64,000 nucleotides of DNA, from the NCBI GenBank assembly GCA_946902875.1, contig OX336343.1, forward strand, positions 5,135,754 through 5,199,753, given 5' to 3'. Below are positions 25,248 to 36,404 of the stretch, piece by piece. The translations under genes and the position numbers were made by a program. How positions within the stretch are numbered: position 1 is the stretch's first letter; every line of letters begins with the position of its first letter. Below the pieces are notes generated by a model that worked only from the letters and a program-made list of their open reading frames with translations, was not told where the DNA came from and ran no database searches. The stretch is from Nematopogon swammerdamellus. Its lineage: Eukaryota > Arthropoda > Insecta > Lepidoptera > Adelidae.

Positions 25248-25611
25248 GGTTTCCACATCCTACTAAGGGATCAATACGAGAAAGATGGATAAAAATAGTC
25301 CAAGATGATACATTGTTTAAGGGAAAGTGAAAATTTAAATTTGTGTAAAGTGAAATTTAAATTATTTTGTTTAAGTACGGAGGAAGAGTTATTTTAGTTG
25401 TGTGTAGTCCAAAGTATACCTAATGGTTTTTTTAGTTATATATATATATATTTTTTTTAATAAATGCTGCACTCTTTATTTTATGTATGTTTGGTTTGGA
25501 GATTTTAAGTTTAGTCCAAGGCCAAGACCGCAGTTATGAATTCTTTATTATTAAGTTTAGTTTTTTAGATATTATTCTAGTTATTAAGTGTAGGTATTAT
25601 AAGAATACAAA

Positions 25612-25743
25612 ACGGCTTTACTCGCGGTCGAAATACGAGCTGTGTGGCTCGACGTTTCGGGCCAAACGTATGGCCCATCATCATGAGCACTCTGGCCGAA
25701 ATGTCGAGCCACACAGCTCGTATTTCGATAGCGAGTAAAGCCG
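25612..25743. mobile_element. Hairpin MITE, about 50-bp arms
   Basis: ACGGCTTTACTCGC and TCGAAATACGAGCTGTGTGG at the left reappear inverted at the right. The loop contains AACGTATGGCCCATCATCAT. Confidence 0.75.
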
Positions 25744-25744
25744 T

Positions 25745-26220
25745 TGTTACTTCTTAAAATGTCAAATAACCACGGTAATTTAAAAACCCATATAAGTTTA
25801 GGTATGTATTTCAAGTTATTATAGTTCTGTATTTTAAGTTTAAATACATAAAAACGTTTTTTTCGATGAAATTCACTATCTGTTTTCTTCTATAATCCTT
25901 TAAAAAGTCCCACTGCTAGGCACGGCCTCTGCCCACTGACATAGGAGGTATTGTTTTTATTGTTGTTGTTTTATTGTTTATTGAGTATTCTTATGGCAGT
26001 CATATTGCACTCGAACTTGTCACAATTTGTTATATCCGGTTCGATTACTCGTACATGGTGACCAGTGGAAATCAGAAGCAGTTTACACAAAAATACCTTT
26101 CATAGACCAGTGTGCACTAGTTACCTAACTTTATTTTTCTTCATCGGAGCGATCGTACCTATTCGTTATGAAATGCACGTATATCAATCCTTATCAAGGA
26201 AATAAATAAGTACATTAGTT
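25745..26220. other. Intergenic, unassigned
   Basis: AT-rich. No gene or element recognised. Confidence 0.35.
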
Positions 26221-26222
26221 AG

Positions 26223-26283
26223 TGCCCGGGATTTGAACCCGCAACTTCTGCATTGAGAAGCGTTACCACTAGACTACGGGCAC
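26223..26283 (-). repeat. tRNA-like sequence (degenerate, probably tRNA-derived)
   Basis: On the minus strand a 7-bp acceptor-like stem (GTGCCCG / CGGGCAC), a D-arm TAGTCTAGTGGTAAC and a T-arm GCGGGTTCAAATCCCG are clear. The whole is only about 61 bases and the anticodon arm does not give a proper 7-base loop. I therefore call it a tRNA pseudogene or SINE head. Confidence 0.5.
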
Positions 26284-27330
26284 AATTAACCATAATAAAT
26301 CGAAAAATATATTTTTGGTAGACTAAGTGACAACCCTACGTATTCCAATGCACGTATTATTTTTTTTTTTTTGGCAATCACACTTAATTCGTGTATTTAT
26401 GCCAAAGTCCCGTATTTAGAGTTATATAGAAGTTGCATGAGCAAAACATTTATATTTATTTTATAAACAATCAAATTGAAGAGGTTAAAAAAAACGCGCA
26501 TACTACGAAACAAGCGAACAGTGAACAGCTTGCATGCATGAAAATAATAAAAGCAAGTAAGTAGGTAGACTGACCGGCCGGGCCGCTAGCCGCTAGTCGC
26601 TCGCTAGCTAGCCCCTCTCCCGCTCGCTTCCCGCCCCGCGCGGCTCAGCGTTCCGCCACCCCGCTACCTTACCTCATACCTCAGCTATTGGCCGTCATTT
26701 CTCTGTATTCTTTCTTCGTAGTGCTCACTCTATACATAAAATCTCTTTGGTAAAAAATACAACATCACGATGTTAGGAATTTGCAACATCACAATAATAT
26801 TAAGTAAATGTGTCAATGTTTTTACAAATAAATGAAAAAGGTGCATTATTCTCAAGCATTAAACATAGAGTCGGATATTAGACATAAGCGCGGACAAAGC
26901 CCTAATGTTCTTCTATATCTTTTTTCTGCTTTTGTATTATTTACATATCATTAAAATAATGAAATAATTCAGATTAATGCATAATTGTGTTGTATTTATT
27001 TATTGTCAACATAAAAATATGTACCTACTTATTATATTCTACGCAATATAATTTTAAAATATAAAATTAAGTGTTGAAAGAAGAGAGTGATCCAAAATCA
27101 TTGACTTATGGAACCGGGTAAGAAACCTTACAGACCTTTTTCACGTGATAACGTCTTATAAATTGATGAACACGGGCAGCACGTACGAAAGCGTGTCACG
27201 TTGATAGTCACGTTGATATTCACGTTGATATTCAAAGTTACCATGGAAACGTCCTCGGCCCAAGCGGCAGTGTTGCCAAACGTACGGTAATTGCCGTATC
27301 GTACGGTAATCGAGGCTAGAAATCGAAAAA
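26284..27330. other. Intergenic with a GC-rich patch
   Basis: A GC-rich CCGCTAGTCGCTCGCTAGC block lies at 26570-26690. The remainder is AT-rich. No coding feature recognised. Confidence 0.35.
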
Positions 27331-27339
27331 TGTACGATT

Positions 27340-27470
27340 GTACGCGCGCACTTTCGGTGTGAAATAATTTTAAACTTTATCTACATACTTAAAAAGACCA
27401 ATATCGCTTGAAAAGGTCGAACGGCCGCGTGCGGCCGGCGGCGGCGCCGCCGCCGCCGGCCGCTTAATTT
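27340..27470 (-). repeat. Inverted partial copy of the right end of the Harbinger-like element, with a GC palindrome
   Basis: CGCGCACTTTCGGTGTGAAAT and ACATACTTAAAAAGACCAAT match, in reverse orientation, positions 32893-32965. The terminal inverted repeat itself is missing. The adjacent GGCGGCGGCGCCGCCGCCG is a strong palindrome. Confidence 0.65.
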
Positions 27471-27840
27471 CATTTATTCTGTCGTAAAATTCTAATTTTT
27501 TGATTCAGCCTGCCTATTCTCCATTAACGATCATCGCACAATGCGTCTCACCTAGACGCATTGAAAACCCTGTAGGACCAAGTGAGAGGTATAATGATGT
27601 TAAAGGGACCAACCGAAACCAGGCCATACGGGGCACGTTCGTACAGCAAAATTCTGAGTTGGTTCCTTTTTTCGCCTTCACCTTGTTGTTTATTTTAGTT
27701 TTTATAGAAGAAAATAAATATATATATTTTTTTTTCATTTCATAATAAGAAATTACTAGTTAGCGATGATTTGCTAATAGAAAATAGTTTAAGTGATGAG
27801 TTTTAAAAATTTAAAAGAATGAAATAAAAATAATTTTAAA

Positions 27841-28080
27841 GGCTAGATCTCAGAAAATTTGCTACCGGGGTGCCTACCAATTAAAATAAATATAATTGGG
27901 AACCGCTGGTCTAGGCAACTAGGTGAAATTGAAAGTTCTGGGGCAGTACGGGCATGTCAAAGAAACAATGTTACTATTGTTTTAAAATTTTAATATATTA
28001 ATTATTTACACAATACTGGCATTGAAATGTTTCTTACAGATTTATAAGATTGTACTGATTAAGCAGGATATATAAGGGGT
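27841..28080. repeat. Duplicated segment A, outer block (pairs with 42362-42573)
   Basis: Both copies share an old hAT right end (AATTGGGAACCGCTG), the same flank GTCTAGGCA, and then TACACAATACTGGCATTGAA and GTACTGATTAAGCAGGATA. The shared flank means duplication of an already-occupied site, not two independent insertions, unless the hAT sat inside a larger repeat. Confidence 0.7.
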
Positions 28081-28960
28081 AAGATATTGGAAATGCAACT
28101 AGAGGATGTATTTCAGTCAGCTGCTTCAATTGAAGGAATTGCCAAGGCCCATGTTGTATTTTATGAGGACGGGCAGGTCCAATATACCTAACCCTCTGTC
28201 AGCTAATACAAAAACAGGAATTCGCCGAAGGTCACACTATAATGAAGTATATGGATGGATCATCGTCCGACGACTCTGCTGAAGACGACATGCCACTCTC
28301 TGTTCTTCAAGAAGTTCATTTCACTTCACGTTTTTGTCCCATAAAGTGCCAAATTAACCATGAAAAAAGTGAAGAAAACTACCTAAAACTGTTCTAAACT
28401 GACCACACATATTATGTAACGTGAGTTACTAAAATTGTGTAAGGTGAGTTACCGAGGTTTTTTATTTTTTTATTGATTTGTGAACACTGTAATTTTTTTT
28501 TGTCCATTTTGTTCTATCGTAGAACTAGATGGACTAACCCAAATTTTTAAGAATAAATGGACACTTTCTTTGTGCAATTGTTTTTTTTCTGTTTTAAATT
28601 CTTTATTAGAACAGAACAGAGTCTTGCATGTAATGGAAGGTACATATAAACCCATGGCACCATGTTATGTAACGTGAGTTACTACTAAAATTATTAGGAG
28701 TAAAAAATAAAACAATAATATTTCACGTAGTTACACTAGGTCTATTAATTCAGTTATTCATAATTTTGTCTTAGAGTGCAAGAGGATAGATAGAAAGAAT
28801 TAAGAGAATAAAAATGAAATGAAATGAGTTTATTTATCTCATACAATACATACACACACAGACACAGTAGATACAATAAACACAATACGTGCAAGACAAA
28901 TTTGGACCTGACACAGCCTTTGTTTCTCATCACCGATTCCGGGGGCCACTGAGAGGGACG
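28081..28960. other. Unassigned sequence with a short acidic open frame
   Basis: A plus-strand stretch at about 28250-28400 reads MDGSSSDDSAEDDMPLSVLQ and stops after 48 codons. It resembles the acidic N-terminus of some transposases but is too short to assign. ATGTAACGTGAGTTACTA recurs at about 28415 and 28668. Confidence 0.3.
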
Positions 28961-29225
28961 CTGATTTTAAGTCAGGCTCAAATATAAAGCTATATGTAAC
29001 GTGAGGCGCGGAGTCGTGGTCGAAACGTGGTCGTTGTAGTCGTAGTTGACGCCGCCGCCGCCGCCGTCCACGCGGCTGTTGAGCTGCTCCAAGATGTGCT
29101 TCTCGAGAGCCTCCTTGTCCAACGTCACCTTCTGCTGACACAATTCTATATCACTTATTTATCTCCTAATTAGGCAAAGGCCGCACTGCGGCCCGCAGGT
29201 GGTATCGCTTAAGGCTGGGGAGTAC

Positions 29226-29560
29226 ATACATACATACCTACATATCACACACGCTGAATCCCGACAATCGGGGTAAGCAGAGTAATCGGTGTTGTGCTGC
29301 AAGAACTCTGGTAAATTACAGCACAACACCGAACACCACGTTTCGCAAAGTATTCGAACAAGATTCAATAGATCAAGCAGCAGGTAAGGCGCGAAGACCC
29401 ACCTGCTGCATGACTCGGTGGAAGTACCGTGCCAAGGTGAGAGGTGGCGAACCTGTCGCCCTTTAGCGCGGCATCTTGTCCTTATCCCTTATTCGCCTTT
29501 TACGACATGCATGGGGAGAGATGCAGTGGGGCTATTCTTTGTACCGGCCCCACACGGTAC
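29226..29560 (-). mobile_element. Repeat family S3 insertion specific to duplicated copy A
   Basis: Flanked by GGCTGGGGAGTAC (29213-29225) and GCCGGGGAGTAC (29562-29573), a 12-13-bp target duplication. Copy B at about 47058-47080 shows the unoccupied sequence AAGGCCGGGGAGTAG. The long, variable duplication indicates retrotransposition. The interior includes AGCACAACACCGA and CGACATGCATGGGGAGAGAT. Confidence 0.75.
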
Positions 29561-29913
29561 AGCCGGGGAGTACTTGAGGAAAATTGCAGAGGCGTATACC
29601 TACGCGCTGGCTGACTGACTAAACTAGCGTTAAGTGCAGAGAAAGTTGGCTGACTTCCAAAACAATTCGTGGAAAGCGTAATCCCCATAGAGAAACAATA
29701 TAAGCTTTTTTTTATAATATTCAATAAACAATATAAAATGTTTAAACTACAGGTATGGTAATCCCAGTTTCGAATTGGATGCAAATCCGATTGATATTGC
29801 GTAATCGTTTATATTGTTTCCCACGAAATTGTGACTTGCGTCTGCAAGCGTTAGATCGTCGTTAGTCCTTCGAGTCCTTTCGAAAATGTGCGAAGAAAGG
29901 CAAAGCGGAGTTA

Positions 29914-32900
29914 GGCTCAATCCACACTGGGACGGCAGCGGCGCGGCGCGGCCGGCAGCGGCCGGCAGCGGCCGGCGCGACAGCACAGATTACTTAAGGC
30001 GGTGACAAACGCCAAATACGCAAAACATGCAAAAAGTGCGACAAAGAAGGTCCAAAACTGACCAATTGACACACATTCAGAAAATTAAAAAAATACCAAC
30101 CTATATTTTGGTTCCTTACCAACAAAGTGCATTGCTGGTTTTTTTTAATAATGAGTAAAAGTAAGTAATAAACATAAAATTAAAAATATATAAAAAAAGC
30201 ATGAATTTTTGAAAATCTGAGTATGTGTGTATTATTACAATTTTACAATACCACCGATTCAAAGGTCACAAAGCTCTGAGAAAACTCTATTCAATTTGTT
30301 TTATTATTTTATCCACGAAAGGAGATAAAAATAAAAAACAAAAAACGCCTACATGAAATTATTGACGTAATTCTTCAGTCGGAAGGGTAAAATTTTTGCC
30401 TTCGTCAATTTAGCAGGCACTTCAATACTAGATACAATTTTAGTTCCGGGCTCGCTTGCTCGCTCCTGCCCTGCTGCGCCCGCGTGTCGGTCGTCATTTC
30501 TGTCTTCAGTGTTTGGATCGAATGGAAAAAAGATAGGTAGGTTAGGTATATTTGTACCGTGTGGGATGGTAATTTAAAATAATAGCCCCACTGCATCTCT
30601 CCCCGTGCATGTCGTAAAAGGCGACTGAGGGATTTTTTTATGTAAACTGACACAGTTTGCTATATCACCTATAACATCCGTGATGTCAGCCCATAACACC
30701 GGGTGAACTTAGGTGCCATGTCAGTGCTTCCCTTTGGTCGTGCCGGCTACACTAAACTGGACGGAAAATACAAACTATTTCGGGATATGACTCCCTTCTT
30801 TATTTCCGTCCAGTTCAGTGAAGCCGGTACGACCGAAGAAAAGCACTGACATAGCACCTACTTCACCAGTTGTTACGAGCTGACATCTCGGATGTTGTAT
30901 TGTAGGTGATGTTGCCACCGTGTCATTTTCCGTACCAGTATACAGTACGACCGTATCAGTAATATCTCTCTTCTGTGGTATCTATCAGTATACGCTCCGG
31001 TACGTAACTTGACGGGGCGTTATACGCATGGCTTTCGTTGGTATAACCACAGAATAACTAATAGGTACTGTGGTATAACGCTGTCTGCGCTTGAGATGCA
31101 AGGACTATAGAACCGTGCCTAAATAAAAGTAGCCTAGCAACAGCGGCGCGCTGCGGAGCGGGGGCGGCGGCGGCGGCGGCACTGTGGTGGCGCGGAGCGG
31201 AGACGACGCGGCGGCGCGGCGCGTTTTGAGCGTCCATTTGTAAATTGTTATTTAGCATTATTCATAGTGCAATAGAAGGGGGTATATTGATGTGTCCATA
31301 GACCATCCATATCTATTAGGACGCTTACTATACTACTATCACGTAGTATCACGTAAGTATATTACGTACACTATTCGTTCAATGATCTGACGAATTTTGA
31401 TATGGTAAGAAATACATAGGTAGGTAGGTAGGTACCATCGAATTAGAAAGGGGTCTGGAAGGAGCATAGCACGGCGACTGAACGCAAGCGAGTGAAGCTA
31501 AAAGTTGGACGCCGGGGATACCCGCGCAACCTGCCGCACACCCGCAGCGACCTATAATTGACCGCATATTGGACTCATTTAGACGAATATTGACGGCTTC
31601 AAATGTGCGCTAGAACGTTCCTTCCAGATCCCTTTCTAATTCGATGGCAGAGCCTCCCGCGCCTCCACCGCGCCGCCGCCGCCGCCTCCGCCGCCGCCGC
31701 CGCCGTGCCGCCTCCGCACCGCACGCTGCTACTGAGTTACCGCACCGCACCATTAGTGAACCTGTAAGGCATTTTCGGCAGTGAGATTCACTAATGCAAA
31801 ACAACACACTTTCGACTTTTCTCGACTTAACGTTCTCGCGCGCGACGAGACGACGCGTTCGTGCGTGCCGGTATCGTCGCCTCGACTAAACGCACGTATA
31901 ATGCGCGGGACGGATCTCGGCGTGTCGTCGCCGCAGCGGGCGACCCGCCACGCGAATACATTACAAGTACGGTGCGGGTGCGAGGGAGAACACTGACGAA
32001 CCGCTGCGGAGGCGACACGCCGAGATCCGTCCCGCGCATTATACGCTACGCAGTACTCTTCCTTCTGGGGCGGGGTTGGGGGGGTAATACCTATGTCAGC
32101 TGATGGGTACTTAACGCCACAGAGATATTATAGGCGCGCGCGCCGCCGCGCCTCCGCGCCGCCGCCGCGCCTCCGCGCCGCCGCCGCCGCGTTGCCTTCC
32201 CGAATCAGCTGTGCGAGAGTCAGAGTTCAATAACCCTTCAATAACGCATTCGATTTACGTGCCGTTGTTTCGCTATGAACTTGAAACTTTTACAATTATT
32301 ATCTCAGTAATTGTTATAAATGGAAACATACTTTCTTAGCAAAAGGTGTTTAATATGTAAAAGAGAGTTTTTTAAAAATATTTAATAAATATAAAAAAAT
32401 TACCCCCCTTTTTTATAAATTATATTATTATTTTAATATGATCTATTTCCGATACAGAACACCCCCTTTACGTTTCAACTATTAAAAAAAAAAGACCTTA
32501 TATATAAAATTAATGTAAAATGTTTTATATGTGAAATAAAGGACATAACATAAAATAATAAAAAAGCAAAAAAAAAAAAACATACGAAAGTGGGATTCGA
32601 ACCCCGAACCATCAACTCTTTAGGCTGATAGCGACAAACTACGCTAAATGTGACTTGAACGTGCAAAGCGAAATTAGCAGTCGCATGGTACATTATGTAG
32701 AATTCCCGAATGCTCAAGGTCGTTGGCGTTTGTCACGGCCTTAATAGTTACTTCGTGCGACAGGCTCGCGTCGCCGCGCGTGGCCGCCCGCCTCTTGCTT
32801 GACCAGTCTAGTCACCGCGCGACCGCCAGCGGCGCGCCGCCGCCGGCCGCGGGCCGCGCGTCACCGCGCGGCGCCGCGCGCGGCCGCTCGACGTTTTCAA

Positions 32901-32996
32901 GCGATATTGGTCTTTTTAAGTATGTAGATAAAGTTTGAAAATATTTCACACCGAAAGTGCGCGCCGCGCCGCTGCCGTCCCAGTGTGGATTGAGCC
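29914..32996. mobile_element. PIF/Harbinger-like non-autonomous DNA transposon, 3083 bp, TTA target duplication
   Basis: Perfect 37-bp terminal inverted repeats begin GGCTCAATCCACACTGGGAC at 29914 and mirror at 32996. Both sides carry TTA (29911-29913 and 32997-32999). The paralogous site at 47341-47360 is empty and reads GGAGTTAGTGTAC, exactly the flank joined with one TTA. A 3-bp TWA duplication is the PIF/Harbinger signature. No transposase frame is visible. The interior is a mosaic: S3 and S2 fragments (30545-30930), CGG-repeat blocks, a 31-bp inverted repeat (31436-31466 / 31617-31647) and a 43-bp inverted repeat (31897-31940 / 32001-32043). Confidence 0.9.
32585..32655 (-). repeat. tRNA-like B-box fragment inside the Harbinger-like element
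   Basis: On the minus strand, GTTCGGGGTTCGAATCCCAC resembles a tRNA T-arm with upstream TAGCGTAGTTTGTCG. No acceptor stem is evident. Confidence 0.35.
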
Positions 32997-33452
32997 TTAG
33001 TGTACAACTTAGTGAACAGGATAATTACAGTAATGCACCCGTCGCCGCTGGGCCGAATGCCCTCCGGGCAGTTGTACGGCGGTTTTATGACGAACTTGGC
33101 TGTTATCCGGTGCGGCGACGCGGACGGGTCCCTGCTCTCCGGACTCTGCAGCCTGTTGCGCCACGCCTGCTCCGACGCGCCTCGGTCCAGTGTCCGTTGC
33201 CCGGTTCGGGGGTTCTGTTCGGGCTCCTCGTGGGAGGCCTCGTCGTGGGGCTTTCCTTCGTCTGAGTGTGGGTGCGCCGGCGCAGGTGGCTCGGCCTCAG
33301 CCTCCGAAGACGCCAGGGGCGCTGCGACAACACTCAGCAGCGCTATAACGATCCACGGGTGCCACATTGCACTCATCTGGAATTTAAATAGATTTATTAT
33401 TTCCTCGTAAAACGGAAGTCTCGCGTAGGTACTGTGGGGCAACAGATTAATT

Positions 33453-33605
33453 TCTTCCGGTGTGTGTGATTCAACAGAATGATTTCTTACGGTGTGTGTG
33501 ATTCAACAGAATTATGTCTTACGGTGTGTGTGATTCAACAGAGTTATTTCTTACTGTGTGTGTGATTCAACAGAATAATTTCTTACGGTGTGTGTGATTC
33601 AACAT
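33453..33605. repeat. Minisatellite, about 32-bp unit, copy A
   Basis: About five units of TTTCTTACGGTGTGTGTG plus ATTCAACAGA. The equivalent array beside copy B is at 47800-47990. Both lie just upstream of the ATG-bearing exon of the secreted-protein gene. Confidence 0.9.
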
Positions 33606-33805
33606 AGCGGTCGTCTTCTCTTCGGCTAGCGTGCCCAGCCCACTGCACTTGAGCTTAGCTATCCGGTGTCCAATATCGACTACTTATTCCCTGCATGGCT
33701 CGTTCAATTGCTCGCTGGGAAACTTTTAACCTTTGGACTACAGAAACCGTCAAGAGTCCACGTTTCACACCCTTATGCCATACATAACCGGGAGGACGTA
33801 CTGGT
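33605..33805 (-). mobile_element. LINE 3' region fragment (same family as 53555-53995)
   Basis: It shares GCTAGCGTGCCCAGCCCA and CCAATATCGACTACTTATTC with the copy at 53760-53990. It abuts the minisatellite directly. Confidence 0.65.
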
Positions 33806-35189
33806 CATATAAGTATATAGGTCTTTAAATTTTGCGGAAGGTCAGACCTCAGGACGAGTTTTAACTCCAATACTCGACGCTGGCAGTAATGAGGCCAAGT
33901 TATACAAAAAGAACAACTGACATTCACGTCGTACGTACCTACCTACTCATTCTTTAATTTCGAATGAATGTTTTATTCAAATTGTATTTGCTGCCTGTTC
34001 TCAATTGACAATGCAGACACCGAGGATATGAAGGGTTTCGAAATCCATCCCTTAAATTAATGTTCTCACATCTTCTGGCCAATTTTCTAGATGTATTTTA
34101 TATATTATGTTATTCCGGGATACACACTGTCACTGCGCAAAGTTTCGTCAAAATTCGTTCAAAAACTGTTCTAACATGTTCAGTTTCCATTGAGTTTATG
34201 TCAGTTTCTTATTTTAAGTCGCCCTGGTAGATTTTTTTCGATTATATTCAATTGATGTAGGTACAGACTTTTTTGCATTTACGATTGTATTATATGTATA
34301 AATTAGCTTTTGCCCGCGGCTTCGCTCGCGGTAGACTCGGTTTAATAATTATAATGAACGATCGCTTCTCCTATATTCTCTTTCTCCTTCTCCCCTCTCT
34401 ACCCGGCATTACCATTCGACAAATGTTCCGTTCATACTATACTTTCTTTGGTACAGCTCAGCCCTATTGCTATTTAGCATGATAGTATGTAGACGATAGT
34501 GAGCGTCAAGAACCTACTCTTTGCATTGGTGCAGACCGCATCAAAATCTGTTCAGTCTCTCCGGAATATATCTCAAATATACATACATACAGACAGACGT
34601 TCCCTTTTATAAGAAGAAGAGATAGAGATAGAGAAGAAGAGTAGAGATATTTACCACAACAGGAAGTCGAACTCAACCCTCGTGTTTACTTGGAGCTCCT
34701 CCACATTTTTATCTAACTAAACTTTTTAGTCGTAATCAATTACCTTCCAAAATAAATATAAAAATATTGAGGTGCGCGCACAAGTTGCCACCGAACACTG
34801 AAGCGTTGCCGTGAACGATTCAATTAAAAATGTTTACAACTTCATTTATGAACGCCAATAGCGACCGACTGTTTAGTCATCCGCCGACTGTTTAGTCATC
34901 CGCCACCCTAATTAACGCTGCACTTTCTGACCGCAGCGCCCCCACCTGCAGAGTTAGTGTCCATAGTATGTCAACGACTAAACAGTTGAGTTGGAGAAAA
35001 AACAGCCGCATCGTCGTGGCCAACTCGACTAAACTGTTTAGTTGGTGACAAAATCGTTTGTGTGCTTAGGCCCCTAGCCAGCAGTCGGTAACTGCGACCG
35101 CCCTTACCTAGGGCGGACAAAGTGACCGCTATCCGTCGCCAGCCAGCTGGTCACGGCGGCGGCGGCCGCGACGGCCCTATTGTAAACTA
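33806..35189. other. Unassigned, between LINE fragment and duplicated block
   Basis: It includes the hairpin GCCCGCGGCTTCGCTCGCGG (34310-34332), a motif I associate with lepidopteran transposon ends. A set of GACTAAACAGTT / AACTGTTTAGTC motifs lies at 34865-35045. No gene. Confidence 0.4.
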
Positions 35190-35845
35190 TAGGACGGACA
35201 ATGTGACGGCAGGCCTCGCGCGGAAGCCGCACAAAAAGACCGGTTGCAGTATGAAAGTATTCCGACTAATACCTTTTTCCTTCACAGATTCCAGATTCCA
35301 GCCCTTAGGCGACTGCTAACCAACCTGCTAACAATGTACACTGAGCTGAACGGAGCGAGCTCGATAATGATAGGATCCCAAACAAACAAATGCTTTGTTA
35401 TTAGATCGACTAGAACTCGATAATGTGACATTTCTATTTCCCTCAGGCAGGCCAGGCCCAGTTGTTGTGATTAAATTCTCATTAGCGATATCGTTTTAAT
35501 TAAGGTAAGCGTCCACAATCGACATGTCAGCAAAGTACGCATCGTACGCATAGCTTGTCTGAATACAAACGGACTTTACTAAGACTAAGATTAGATAGAA
35601 GAAACATAATGGCGTTAGTTTTAGTGACATATTTTGTGTGGCATGTATTGTGTTTTGAATTGTTAAACATTGGTTAATGTTATTAGAATTTTAATTTATT
35701 ATTTTAATGAGCCCCCTCATTTTTTTAAAGACAAAACAGCAAGGAAGTATTCAGAAGCGTCGTGATCGGTGGTCGTGATGGATGACGTCACAAAAATCAT
35801 CACGCAGGCAGTCGCGTCGGCCAGCGTCCGTATTCAGATTGCTGC
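35190..35845. repeat. Duplicated segment A, upstream block (pairs with 52250-53415)
   Basis: It shares ATGATAGGATCCCAAACAAA, TTCCCTCAGGCAGGCCAGGC, GACATATTTTGTGTGGCATG and GTCGCGTCGGCCAGCGTCCG with copy B, in the same order and orientation. A palindromic CRE-type site TGACGTCA (35783-35790) is kept in both copies. Confidence 0.8.
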
Positions 35846-35849
35846 AGTA

Positions 35850-36065
35850 GGTACAACATCCGTGATGAGTGGCTACATCTCCTACTTCTTGCTGCTTCCC
35901 TTCATTTCATGTCGGCTACACTGAACTGGACGGAAAAACGAACTATTTACATAGCCTTTTCGACCGACGACGTTTCGCTCAGTACGGTGGTACCGACCCG
36001 GCCGGGATAAACCCTACCACCTATAAAGTTAAGAAGGGAAGGGACCTACAGTTGAACGTGATATC
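35850..36065 (-). repeat. Composite SINE family S2, partial
   Basis: Reverse copy with CATCCGTGATG, CTACACTGAACTGGACGG and GGTGGTACCGACCCGGCC. Confidence 0.65.
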
Positions 36066-36261
36066 CGAACCAGGGTATTTTTACTCCTAGTGTCATGCTG
36101 GTGAATATCGGAATGAAGAGTAGCGTTCTGCATATAGGTACTTCCTAGCATAGCAGATATTTTGATAAATATAAACACTGGTTAATGTCATGATTCCTAC
36201 TTTATGAAATACGTATTTCTAAAAGAGTCCCTGGCTCTTCTCTGGCTGGCTGGCCTGGCTG

Positions 36262-36401
36262 CAGCGGGAGCACAAATGCGTCGATAAGCCTATATCGATC
36301 GATAAACATCTATTCGTCTTCTTCTATTCTACTTCGTCGAACGAAGCAAATAGATGTTTATCGATCGATATAGGCTTATCGACGCATTTGTGCTCCCGCT
36401 G
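36262..36401. mobile_element. 140-bp foldback with 53-bp perfect arms
   Basis: The arms begin CAGCGGGAGCACAAATGCGT and extend through TATATCGATCGATAAACATC. Flanking CTG on both sides could be a 3-bp duplication. Confidence 0.85.
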
Positions 36402-36404
36402 CTG

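Larger units (their letters stand above)
24036..25330 (+). pseudogene. Truncated THAP-domain gene (two exons of the C2CH zinc finger)
   Basis: Exon 1 (24036-24112) encodes MPGCVLRYCKNH... ending SFH plus two bases, then a strong donor GTAAGT. Exon 2 (25249-25330) continues RFPHPTKGSIRERWIKIVQ and runs to a TGA at FKGK. This is the first half of a THAP DNA-binding domain: Met-Pro start, C-x4-C pair (Cys4 and Cys9), FHRFP, and the conserved Trp. The second Cys-x2-His pair was not found downstream. The end may be a splice (GTGAAA) instead of a stop. The intron holds a TIR element (24141-24652) and a retroposon whose TCTGAA-repeat tail abuts the exon 2 acceptor. The upstream 23930-24030 is CpG-rich and promoter-like. 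It is either a partial gene or a transposase-derived remnant. Confidence 0.6.
28967..33376 (-). pseudogene. Copy A of the secreted-protein gene: 3'-truncated paralogue with transposon-interrupted intron
   Basis: Exon 1 (33376-33029) encodes MSAMWHPWIVIALLSVVAAP and a signal-peptide cleavage region, then an acidic/His-rich stretch, EQAWRNRLQSPESRDP and NCPEGIRPSGDGCIT. It matches copy B (47728-47381) over all 116 residues with no frameshift. Exon 2 (29134-28967) starts QKVTLDKEALEKHILEQLNS like copy B. After the NYDYND stretch it diverges into unrelated residues and stops after 55 codons. The 384-residue exon 3 of copy B has no counterpart. Intron 1 carries a 3.1-kb Harbinger-like insertion. 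If spliced and translated, it would give a 171-residue secreted protein. Both the pseudogene and the short-protein reading are open. Confidence 0.7.

Noticed and set aside
26223..26283. Functional tRNA gene
   Set aside because: Acceptor and T arms are present but total length is about 61 bases and the anticodon loop is not canonical.
32957..33410. Plus-strand frames opposite exon 1 of copy A (and the equivalent at 47195-47732)
   Set aside because: The minus strand carries the signal peptide, the start after a splice acceptor and the conserved Cys pair.
33453..33605. CRISPR-like regularly spaced repeats (also 47800-47990 and 55515-56385)
   Set aside because: Units are contiguous minisatellites without unique spacers, in a eukaryotic genome with spliced genes.
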